Source: Lachnospiraceae bacterium
Lineage (GTDB): Bacteria > Bacillota > Clostridia > Lachnospirales > Lachnospiraceae
Length of the DNA stretch: 64,000 nt
Assembly (NCBI GenBank): GCA_014804755.1
Contig: JAAUZE010000012.1
Span: 186,116-250,115 of the forward strand
Reading direction: 5' to 3'
The notes beneath the pieces are model-generated. The model had not been told where the DNA came from, did no database searches, and saw only the letters and a list, made by a program, of their open reading frames with translations. This document shows, piece after piece, positions 55,105-62,586 of this stretch. A program made the translations under genes and the position numbers. Numbering within the stretch: position 1 is the stretch's first letter; the number at the start of each line of letters is the position of its first letter.

Positions 55105-55298
55105 CAACGGATATGAGCGAGTGACAAAAATAGAATGTGCAGGAAGGAAGTATCGCTGCTTGGACTTAATATAAGGGAGCGGCGCGCGCCGTTAGGCGCA
55201 GAACGGTTCTGACTGACAGAGGAACCGGAGAGACACAAGAATGGACATGGAATTGGAATTCCAGAACAATTTTTACAAATGGCAAGGAGAAATCATTC

Positions 55299-55919
55299 AT
55301 GGAGATGAATTTAACCAATTCGGTCAACTTTGCGTGGCAGTATCAAAGAGCGCCGCAAAAAGCAGCATCGCAGAAAACAAAGAATCCAATGACTACAGGA
55401 AACGCTGCACAGACGGGAAGTGCGGATCGAACACAGGGAGCGGGGTTTACCCTTCATATCGGAAGCGGCGACAATGCGGACAGGATGCTGTCCGCCGTTG
55501 CGGGTAGAGGGAAAGGCGGCATGACAGTGTTCGAGCCGGCAGATTTCAATCCGGAACAACCGATGTATAAGGTATGTACCTGGGATTTGGATGGTAACAT
55601 GACGGAGCGTATGGTGGATCTGACAAAGGTGGACGCGCATAACAGCGATGAGGCGGAAATGTTTGCCTATTCCTGCTATTTATCAGACAGCGGGCAATAT
55701 AAGGAGGCGGCCGACACGTTTATGCGGACGCGCGGGTATTTGTATGAGAATGTGTCGGATAAGGATATGGACACAGAACCGGCGGATGCGCTTGCCACTG
55801 TGGCACAGACAAAAAGAGATTGGACGAAGCTGGCGGCTCTTTGTATGCAGATGCAGTACGACGGAGGCAACCTGAAGGGATACTTAGAGTACAAAAAGTT
55901 TGTTGATTTTTTCGGGTAA
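55299..55919 (+). CDS. Unknown protein, paralogue of the next gene
   Basis: 206 residues. Asn/Gln/Ala-rich N-terminus (about 1-50), then a core shared with the protein at 56026: P-(M/I)-Y-x-V, D-x-(D/N)-G-(N/K), V-D-x-x-K-(V/I)-D and a Glu-Met in a helix (here PMYKVCTWDLDGN, VDLTKVDAHNS, DEAEMFAY). AAGGAGA precedes ATG 55299 by about 9 nt. The spacer 55105-55298 contains a GC palindrome (GGCGCGCGCC) but no clear gene. Function unknown. Confidence 0.68.
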   Translation: MEMNLTNSVNFAWQYQRAPQKAASQKTKNPMTTGNAAQTGSADRTQGAGFTLHIGSGDNADRMLSAVAGRGKGGMTVFEPADFNPEQPMYKVCTWDLDGNMTERMVDLTKVDAHNSDEAEMFAYSCYLSDSGQYKEAADTFMRTRGYLYENVSDKDMDTEPADALATVAQTKRDWTKLAALCMQMQYDGGNLKGYLEYKKFVDFFG

Positions 55920-56025
55920 TGTGCCATGTAAATGATGACTCATGCAGTCAATAAGAAAAACAGTAAATAACAGAATTTAAAATGACTTTATATGGATGTA
56001 AAGAAATAGAAAGGATGAAGACAGA

Positions 56026-56613
56026 ATGCAGATTGAAAACAGAAATCCCAATATCAGTGTACCGGGAGCGGCAGCGCAGGTAAAAGCAAACGCCGCACGA
56101 CAGACGGCGGGAACACCGCAGGCAAACGGTGATTTTTCCGGAAAAGTCATGAAATGTGTCTCCGCGGGCAGACAAAAGGTCATGTTGAACTCGGATGCGC
56201 TGATGTCTTACGCAAGCCCGCAGACAGGAGAGTCCGTCAATATTTACCGTGCGGAGCAGTACACAAAGGATAATCCGATTTATGTTGTAAAAGGACTTGA
56301 CGCGAACGGGAAGGAATTTTCGTATGAGGTGGATGCGGCAAAGATTGATCCGCACCGCTGCAGCTACAATGAGTTGATGGTATTGAATGTGGAGACGGGC
56401 GGCAATACGCCGGAAAATTACCTGCATGCCGTTGCTATGCGGGATAAGGCGGGTGTTTCGAGTTATTTTGAGCAGGCGGATTATCTGTCTGCAGGAAAAG
56501 CAATCTTATCGGATTATCGCACGCTTGGCGCTTGGGATTCCTATCTGTCGATGGATAAGTGGCTGCAGCGGATGATAGCGTATGCCGCAAAGAGCGCAAA
56601 AGGATTGTTCTAA
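56026..56613 (+). CDS. Unknown protein, paralogue of the preceding gene
   Basis: 195 residues. The N-terminal 45 residues are Ala/Gln/Asn-rich and probably disordered; the core PIYVVKGLDANGKEFSYEVDAAKID aligns with the core of the protein at 55299, followed by a helical C-terminus ending in WLQRMIAYAAKSAKG. AAAGGATG lies about 10 nt before the ATG. No signal peptide. The pair probably arose by local duplication. Confidence 0.68.
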   Translation: MQIENRNPNISVPGAAAQVKANAARQTAGTPQANGDFSGKVMKCVSAGRQKVMLNSDALMSYASPQTGESVNIYRAEQYTKDNPIYVVKGLDANGKEFSYEVDAAKIDPHRCSYNELMVLNVETGGNTPENYLHAVAMRDKAGVSSYFEQADYLSAGKAILSDYRTLGAWDSYLSMDKWLQRMIAYAAKSAKGLF

Positions 56614-56732
56614 AGAGTATGCCGTGCGCATGATGTGTGGAAATTTTATGCAATCCCTCTTAGGAAATGGGCTTTTTTTGCCGATATACAGATAACGGGA
56701 AAGATTTTGTCTGAATCAGGGAGGATGATGAC

Positions 56733-57761
56733 ATGGCGATGGATGTAAGGGGATGGAACTCCGGCGGCTCCGCGGTCAAGACCTATCAGAGCGGCAATCG
56801 TGAAGTAAAGAGGATCACGTGCTATGATAAGGACGGAAATGTGACAGGAACAATGAGCATTTCACGTACCAAAAAGCAGGACAAGGCCAAGACGAAGAAG
56901 CTGAACTATAATTTCAAGGAAGTTTCTTCATTTCTCATGAAAGCAAAGAATTCCGGCAGCGCAAGGCGCGCGGTGGCAATGGCGCAGAGAAAAGTGATCA
57001 TGCTGCGCAAGAAGCTGAAAAAGGGAGAGTATAATGATCAGGAGATAGAGAGTGCTCTTGAGCATGCCAAAGCAATCGAGCGTGCGGCAAAAAAGCACTT
57101 AAAGAATCTGCAAAAAGAAGAACGCACAAAACGCCGGATGCAGAGCGAGGAACTGGAGGATGAATTCTTTTCAGAAGATAAGGAGAAATCCTACGGCGAC
57201 ATATTGCAGGAAGCAATGCGGGACAGCGGCGAAAGCGGTTCTTTGGCGGACGGTGTGCAGAATATGGTGCAGGACGCCATGGCACACGGAATGCCGGATT
57301 CGTTTGAGGAGCAGATTGCGTATGGCCAGGAGCAATTAGAACGGCTGACGGAATTGGTACAGCAGGGTGTACAGGAGACGATGGAGGAGCTTCTTGACGA
57401 TACGGTGGAAAGCGTGCTCGTCTCGGGTAAGGGAACGTTCGAAATGACGGAGGAATCCCTTGAGATCATCCCGTTAAAACCGGAACCGGAAGAATTTGAA
57501 ACGAAAAAGAAAAAGCATCGCTCCGATGTCATGCGCGACATTGTGGAAGCGGACAATAAATATCTGAAGGCGCTCTTTGATCGGCTGCAAAAGGAAAAGC
57601 AGAGTGCGGCAGGCGGGAGCTTCGGCAATTCCGGTTCGTCAGGTCTCGGATTTTCCAATTTGAGCGCCGGTGTGTCGTTAGAGCTAAGAGGCGAATCCGT
57701 ACCTGTGAAAACGTCGGCACCTGTGGCAGCAGCGGGCGGCAGCGTTGATGTTTCCTTATAA
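56733..57761 (+). CDS. Unknown protein with long helical middle region
   Basis: 342 residues. MAMDVRGWNSGGSAVKTY and VKRITCYDKDGNVTGTMSI open the protein; the latter recalls the D-x-D-G-N turn of the two preceding gene products. Residues about 65-140 are a Lys/Arg-rich coiled coil, 145-240 an acidic helical region, 250-300 a basic helix and 300-342 a Gly/Ser/Ala-rich tail. No membrane segment. GGGAGG lies 14 nt before the ATG. It closes the cluster and is followed by a strong terminator. Confidence 0.72.
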   Translation: MAMDVRGWNSGGSAVKTYQSGNREVKRITCYDKDGNVTGTMSISRTKKQDKAKTKKLNYNFKEVSSFLMKAKNSGSARRAVAMAQRKVIMLRKKLKKGEYNDQEIESALEHAKAIERAAKKHLKNLQKEERTKRRMQSEELEDEFFSEDKEKSYGDILQEAMRDSGESGSLADGVQNMVQDAMAHGMPDSFEEQIAYGQEQLERLTELVQQGVQETMEELLDDTVESVLVSGKGTFEMTEESLEIIPLKPEPEEFETKKKKHRSDVMRDIVEADNKYLKALFDRLQKEKQSAAGGSFGNSGSSGLGFSNLSAGVSLELRGESVPVKTSAPVAAAGGSVDVSL

Positions 57762-57785
57762 AAAAGAATCCATCTTGGATGGCTG

Positions 57786-57820
57786 AAAAGACACCCCATA
57801 TCTTGGGGGTGTCTTTTTTT
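57786..57820 (+). terminator. Intrinsic terminator closing the unknown cluster
   Basis: AAAAGACACCCC (57786-57797), 8-nt loop, GGGGTGTCTTTT (57806-57817), with the T-run continuing to 57820. Confidence 0.9.
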
Positions 57821-57845
57821 GCGTGCACTAAATTGTTTCATGGTA

Positions 57846-57873
57846 TTGACATGGGCGGAAGAATTGTTATAAT
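57846..57873 (+). promoter_or_regulatory. Consensus promoter for the NlpC/P60 gene
   Basis: TTGACA (57846-57851), 16-bp spacer, TATAAT (57868-57873). The start would lie near 57880, at the first of four TGTAAY repeats. Confidence 0.82.
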
Positions 57874-57877
57874 AGCC

Positions 57878-57941
57878 TGTAATATATGAAATAATTTTGT
57901 AACATTTAATATTTATGTAACATATGAAAAGATTTTGTAAT
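57878..57941 (+). repeat. Four phased TGTAAY motifs in the leader of the wall hydrolase
   Basis: TGTAAT 57878, TGTAAC 57898, TGTAAC 57916 and TGTAAT 57936, spaced 20, 18 and 20 bp, about two helical turns. The hexamer equals the half-site of WalR boxes, but those are spaced 11 bp, so the match is only partial. They lie between the -10 box and the ribosome site and could be an operator. Confidence 0.5.
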
Positions 57942-57954
57942 AATTGGAGCGCAT

Positions 57955-59115
57955 ATGAAAAAGAAAATCCTACATACAAACAAATATATTGTCAAACGAA
58001 TCTGCTCGTATGCATTGGTGTTCTGCATGTTGTTTGCGTCGGACGTGATACCTACAGAGGCGGCAAATTTTGAGGCGGCTGCCGTTATGGGCATCGAAGG
58101 CGTACTTGAGAACACGTTCGATGACGAGGAAATTGATGAGGCGGATCCTGACGAGTTTGTAACAGGCGCGGGTGTGGAGCTGATCATCGGCAGCATCGAC
58201 AGCATGACAAAGCAGGATTTTGAAGACCTGATGGAGAATCTCGTGATCGTTGAGGAGGAGGAACCGAAGGAAAACTGGGGTTATGAGAACCTTGGCGTTG
58301 CCGACGTGTCTGAAAGCCTGAATGTGCGCAGGAATGCCGGTACGGATTCGGAGAAGATCGGCGAGCTGCCTGCGGGCGCAGGCTGTGAGATCCTTGACAC
58401 GGCGGACGGCTGGGCACATATTCGTTCCGGCTCAGTCGAGGGCTATGTGAGTCTGGATTATCTCGCAACGGGCGAACGCGCAGAGGAACTGGCACAGCAG
58501 AATCAGACACTGACCGCGACGGTGCTGGCACAGGCGTTAAAAGTCAGAAAGCAGCCGGATACCGAGCATGGTACATGGGGGCTGATCGCAAACGGCAGGG
58601 AGCTGGAGGTTGTTGAGGTTTTAGATAACGGATGGGTATCGGTCGTGTACGGCGATGGTATGGATGCCGCTTATGTGAGCGGGGAATATGTAGATGTCGC
58701 GTACAGACTGGACACGGCGCTCACCATGATGGAAGTGCGATACGGAAAAGGCGTAACGGATGCCGGGATCGATCTGGCAAATCGTGCGATTCAGTATGTC
58801 GGCTGTCCCTATGTTTATGGCGGCACCAGTTTATCAAACGGAACAGACTGCTCCGGATTTACGATGCTCTTATATGCCAAATATGGTATCAGCCTTGCCC
58901 ATTCCGCAAGAGCACAGGCGCGCTGCGGTTCTGACGTGTCGATCTCGCAGCTTCGTCCGGGTGATCTGGTATTTTATTCTCAGGGTGGCAGCATTGATCA
59001 TGTGGCAATCTATATCGGGGGCGGAAAAGTATGCCATGCGAGCAATCCGACAAACGGCATCATTATTACCGGGGTGAATTATCGTACGCCTGTCTGTGCA
59101 AGACGGCTTCTGTAA
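57955..59115 (+). CDS. Secreted NlpC/P60 peptidoglycan hydrolase with two SH3b domains
   Basis: 386 residues. Signal peptide (basic start MKKKILHTNKYIVKR, hydrophobic to about 34), an acidic spacer, two bacterial SH3 domains (about 115-170 and 185-250) that bind the wall, and a C-terminal NlpC/P60 domain with Cys299 in TDCSGF, His in IDHVAIY and a third residue in CHASNP. It cleaves stem-peptide bonds outside the cell. GGAG precedes ATG 57955. It has its own strong promoter and lies just ahead of ABC cassette 2. Confidence 0.93.
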   Translation: MKKKILHTNKYIVKRICSYALVFCMLFASDVIPTEAANFEAAAVMGIEGVLENTFDDEEIDEADPDEFVTGAGVELIIGSIDSMTKQDFEDLMENLVIVEEEEPKENWGYENLGVADVSESLNVRRNAGTDSEKIGELPAGAGCEILDTADGWAHIRSGSVEGYVSLDYLATGERAEELAQQNQTLTATVLAQALKVRKQPDTEHGTWGLIANGRELEVVEVLDNGWVSVVYGDGMDAAYVSGEYVDVAYRLDTALTMMEVRYGKGVTDAGIDLANRAIQYVGCPYVYGGTSLSNGTDCSGFTMLLYAKYGISLAHSARAQARCGSDVSISQLRPGDLVFYSQGGSIDHVAIYIGGGKVCHASNPTNGIIITGVNYRTPVCARRLL

Positions 59116-59158
59116 TGTTTTTATGATCATTTACATCATAGGTTAGGAATCTGGAATC

Positions 59159-59872
59159 ATGGAAATAGCTATCGTAGAGGATGATCCGGTACACAGCAGG
59201 CTGCTGCAGCAGTATATTTCGGTTTGGGCCAAAGCGCAGAACAGAACCGTTCATATTTCGAATTATGCAAATGCCGCAGGCTTCCTGTTCAGTCTGGAAG
59301 ACAGGGCGCCGGATGCGGTGTTTGCGGATATCCAAATGCCCGGAATGAGCGGGATGGAGATGATACGGAAGCTGCGCGAAAAGGACAGCAAAATGCCGGT
59401 GGTTTTTACATCGGGCCTGTCCGAATATCTGAGAGAAGGCTATGAGGTGCAGGCATTGCACTATCTGATAAAGCCGATCTCAGAACAAAAAGTGTTTGAA
59501 TGTATGGACAGGATATGCAGCCGGGTCCATACGCAGGAGCTGTTTGCCGCCAGAACGGAGGACGGCATGGTCAGGCTGGATCTTCTGGAAGCCAACTACT
59601 GTGAGGCGGATGGGCATTATACCAGATTTGTGATGACGGATAGGTCTAAGATCCGGGTGATGGAAAGCATTTCCGATCTTGTGGAGGAATTGGCGGGAAA
59701 GAACTTTGTGAGGTGTCACCGCTCCTATTTATGCAATTTAGATAATGTAAAACAAATTGTCCGGGATAATGTCATCTTTGATAACGGAGACGCCGTTCCG
59801 ATCAGCAGGAGGATGTACCGTGACGTGAACCGGAAGTTCATAGAGTTCTACAGGGGATATCAGAAGAGATGA
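59159..59872 (+). CDS. LytTR-family response regulator (cassette 2)
   Basis: 237 residues. Receiver with acidic IVEDDP, phosphoacceptor Asp57 in VFADIQMPGMSG, SGLSEY switch and IKPI Lys; C-terminal LytTR domain with FVRCHRSYLCNLDNV and VPISRRMYRDVNRKF. It is the counterpart of the regulator at 5973, with matching blocks throughout. The kinase gene overlaps its stop by 4 nt. Confidence 0.9.
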   Translation: MEIAIVEDDPVHSRLLQQYISVWAKAQNRTVHISNYANAAGFLFSLEDRAPDAVFADIQMPGMSGMEMIRKLREKDSKMPVVFTSGLSEYLREGYEVQALHYLIKPISEQKVFECMDRICSRVHTQELFAARTEDGMVRLDLLEANYCEADGHYTRFVMTDRSKIRVMESISDLVEELAGKNFVRCHRSYLCNLDNVKQIVRDNVIFDNGDAVPISRRMYRDVNRKFIEFYRGYQKR

Positions 59873-60615
59873 TGGTTATTTGGATAGCGGCGGGAGCTTT
59901 TGTCTTTTTGGGTCTGCTGCTTGGGGCAAGAGTCTGGCTTGCGAAGCTGGTGGATCGGCGGATCAGTCATTATCAAAATGACCTGCTGCAAAAGCACTGT
60001 GAAGAAGTGGAGAATATGTACCGTCAGACCAGAGGCTGGCGGCATGATTACCACAATCATATTCAATCCATGAAGGCATACCTTGCCATGGGAGAGACGG
60101 ATAAGCTGGGAGAATATCTTGATCGGTTAGATGAGGATCTCACAACGGTTGACACGGTGATCAAAACGGGAAATGTCATGATTGACGCTGTATTAAACAG
60201 CAAGATGTCTTTGGCGAAGGCAAAGCATATCGCCGTGGAGGCAAAGGCGATCGTGCCTTCCAAATTGGACATTTCGGAGATAGACTTATCGCTAATCATC
60301 GGAAATCTGATGGACAACGCCATGGAAGCGTGTCTGCGGATCGAGGATGAAGAGGCGAGGTTCATCAGAGTCTATATGGATATTCTCAAAGGGCAGCTAT
60401 ATATTTATGTCATGAACGCGGTGAACGGGCGTCCGGACAAAAGGCGCGGGGAGAATCATGAGATCAGGTATCCGTCCGTCAAAGAAGGAAGGTCCCACGG
60501 ATTTGGTCTGATGCGGATAGACAAGGTTGTTGAGAGATGTAAGGGATATATTGACAGGCAGGATGAGGAAAATGTATTTGCTACGGAGATCCTCCTGCCG
60601 TTGGTGCACGAATGA
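59869..60615 (+). CDS. GHKL sensor histidine kinase with a single membrane segment (cassette 2)
   Basis: 248 residues, the same plan as the kinase at 6792: one helix (about 3-25), His box RGWRHDYHNHIQ (His59), the shared block VDTVIKTGNVM, N-box GNLMDNAMEA and glycine box RSHGFGLMRID. No sensor domain is visible. The stop codon lies inside the stem of the following terminator. ATG 59869 overlaps the regulator stop; ATG 59872 is also possible. Confidence 0.88.
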   Translation: MMVIWIAAGAFVFLGLLLGARVWLAKLVDRRISHYQNDLLQKHCEEVENMYRQTRGWRHDYHNHIQSMKAYLAMGETDKLGEYLDRLDEDLTTVDTVIKTGNVMIDAVLNSKMSLAKAKHIAVEAKAIVPSKLDISEIDLSLIIGNLMDNAMEACLRIEDEEARFIRVYMDILKGQLYIYVMNAVNGRPDKRRGENHEIRYPSVKEGRSHGFGLMRIDKVVERCKGYIDRQDEENVFATEILLPLVHE

Positions 60616-60640
60616 AACCATTCGTGCATTTTTTCTTTTT
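60605..60640 (+). terminator. Intrinsic terminator overlapping the kinase stop codon (cassette 2)
   Basis: TGCACGAATG (60605-60614), AAAC loop, CATTCGTGCA (60619-60628), then T6CT5. The kinase TGA (60613-60615) is part of the stem and loop, so translating ribosomes would influence folding. It holds the same position as the terminator at 7559 in cassette 1. Confidence 0.9.
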
Positions 60641-60653
60641 CGGAAATTTCTTA

Positions 60654-60662
60654 TGCTATACT
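60654..60662 (+). promoter_or_regulatory. Extended -10 promoter for the ABC genes of cassette 2
   Basis: TGCTATACT is a TGn-extended -10 element just after the terminator; the -35 region is only T-rich. It would start transcription near 60669 and let the transporter genes be expressed apart from the regulator and kinase. Confidence 0.5.
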
Positions 60663-60748
60663 GATCAAAACGCGATAAGTTGAATAAAAAATGCGTGTTC
60701 AACCGATAAAGAATCAGCGTGCGCGTCGCAGCGCGCAGGGGGATCAGA

Positions 60749-62584
60749 TTGAAACAAACAGAATCACAGTATGAAAAGCAATACAATATTTTTCAGAACA
60801 TAGGCTATTATTTTCAGTACTACAGACAAAGCATTCCTGTTTTTCTGTGGATGTGTTTAGCGGAAGTGGTGTTTGGCGCGGTACAGCCTCTCTTTGGTAT
60901 CTATCTGCCGAAGATAACATTGGATCTGGTGACGAAGGGCGTCACACTGCAGAGGCTGTGGCTGACGCTGGCAGTATTCGGATTATTGTGCCTGAGCGTC
61001 TATGTGGCATCTGCTGCCAGTCAGGGAAAATATTCTCTTTATAATACCAGACGAAATGAGCTGCTTGCAAACATATTTCTAAAAACGCTGCGGGTTCCCT
61101 ATCGATATGTGGAGGAAGGACGTGCCAAAGAATTGTATTGGAAGGCAATGGGAGTTATTAACGGCGGGGATTTTTGCGCGCTCCACAAAGTGACCTATGC
61201 AGCCATTGACATTATCAGAAATGTCATCAGCTTTGTACTGTACAGTACGGTGCTCAGTTTCTTAAGTCCGTGGGTGGCAGGTCTGCTTTTGATCATTGCT
61301 CTGATACAATATGCCATCAGCCTTTCCAAGATCAAATATATGGAGAAATTCCGCGGCGAAGAGGCGGATCTGGATAAGAAGAAGTCTTATCTTTTTTACA
61401 ATGCCATGGGAAGTCCGACTGCGGCAAAGGATGTGAGAATCTTTGGCATGACGGGATGGCTGAACAAGGAAAAGGACATGCTGCTGGCGAAATGCAGAGA
61501 GCTGGCGAAACGGAAGGGGAGGGGAGATTATGTATATTGGCAGATCGACAATCTGTTGTCTGTGGGGCGGGATATTTTTGCCTATGGATATCTGCTGAAA
61601 AAGGTATTTGACGGTGCGGTGAGCGCCGGAGAGTTTGTATTATATTTTGGCGCGATCACCGGATTCGCCGGATTTGTGGGAAGTATTATGAACAGTCTGG
61701 CTGAGCTGCGCAGCGGTTCGAAGGATACCAATTTTTACAGAGCATATATGGAGCTGCCGGAAGAGGATCTGCGGACAGGAAAAAGACATATTTCAGAATT
61801 GAAACAGCCGGTATCCATCGAGTTTCGAGATGTATCGTTTTCCTATGACATCAAGTCGGAGAAAAAAGTATTGGATCATTTCAACCTCAAAATAAACGCC
61901 GGGGAAAAGCTTGCGCTGGTGGGCGTCAACGGGGCCGGGAAAACAACCTTCGTCAAGCTGCTCTGCGGCATGTATGAGCCGGATGAGGGCAGTATTCTGA
62001 TCGGCGGCATTGATCGAACGGAATTTCCGAAAGAGGAGCTTTACGAATTGTTTTCCGCCGTTTTTCAGGAACCCTTTATCCTTCCGGTCACGGTAGCGGA
62101 AAATTTAACCTTTGAGAGTGATTATGACAGTGAGAGGGCATGGAAAGCACTAGAGCGGGCAGGGCTTTATGAAAAATTTCATAAAAAAGGCGTGACCATG
62201 GATACCTTCTTTGACAAGGATATGGATGAGGAGGGATTGGAGCTGTCAGGAGGCGAAGAACAGCGGTTCCTGCTGGCAAGAGCGCTGTATAAGGACGCGC
62301 CCATTCTGGTGTTGGACGAGCCGACGGCAGCCTTGGATCCGATTGCGGAATCGGAGATTTATGATCATTATTCACGGTATTCTGAAGGGAAAACGGCGGT
62401 TTTTATTTCCCACAGGCTTGCCAGCACACGGTTTTCGGACCGGATCGTACTGCTTGGAGAGGGCGGCATTCTGGAGGAAGGAAGCCATCAGGAGTTGATG
62501 GATTTAAAGGGAGCCTATGCGAACATGTTTGAGGTGCAGAGCCGCTATTATGCCAAAACCAAGCTTGAGAAGGAGGTGTTTTAG
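60749..62584 (+). CDS. ABC exporter half-transporter, fused permease-ATPase (cassette 2, first)
   Basis: 611 residues from TTG 60749, chosen because AGGGGGA (60737-60743) sits 5 nt upstream; GTG 60719 has no such site. Membrane domain about 25-320 with the loop motif KDVRIFGM, ATPase with Walker A GVNGAGKTT near 391, signature LSGGE near 498, Walker B VLDEPTAALD and H-loop ISHRLAS. It is equivalent to the protein at 7650. The next ABC gene begins 2 nt after its stop. Confidence 0.88.
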   Translation: MKQTESQYEKQYNIFQNIGYYFQYYRQSIPVFLWMCLAEVVFGAVQPLFGIYLPKITLDLVTKGVTLQRLWLTLAVFGLLCLSVYVASAASQGKYSLYNTRRNELLANIFLKTLRVPYRYVEEGRAKELYWKAMGVINGGDFCALHKVTYAAIDIIRNVISFVLYSTVLSFLSPWVAGLLLIIALIQYAISLSKIKYMEKFRGEEADLDKKKSYLFYNAMGSPTAAKDVRIFGMTGWLNKEKDMLLAKCRELAKRKGRGDYVYWQIDNLLSVGRDIFAYGYLLKKVFDGAVSAGEFVLYFGAITGFAGFVGSIMNSLAELRSGSKDTNFYRAYMELPEEDLRTGKRHISELKQPVSIEFRDVSFSYDIKSEKKVLDHFNLKINAGEKLALVGVNGAGKTTFVKLLCGMYEPDEGSILIGGIDRTEFPKEELYELFSAVFQEPFILPVTVAENLTFESDYDSERAWKALERAGLYEKFHKKGVTMDTFFDKDMDEEGLELSGGEEQRFLLARALYKDAPILVLDEPTAALDPIAESEIYDHYSRYSEGKTAVFISHRLASTRFSDRIVLLGEGGILEEGSHQELMDLKGAYANMFEVQSRYYAKTKLEKEVF

Positions 62585-62586
62585 GG

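Noticed and set aside
55241..55507. 88-residue ORF overlapping the gene at 55299 in another frame
   Set aside because: It has a passable ribosome site, but it overlaps a gene with a clear paralogue and its own product looks like out-of-frame sequence (basic, Cys/Arg-rich end).
57878..57941. Direct call of a WalR operator
   Set aside because: Half-sites match but the spacing is 18-20 bp instead of the known 11, so it is listed only as a repeat with a possible regulatory role.
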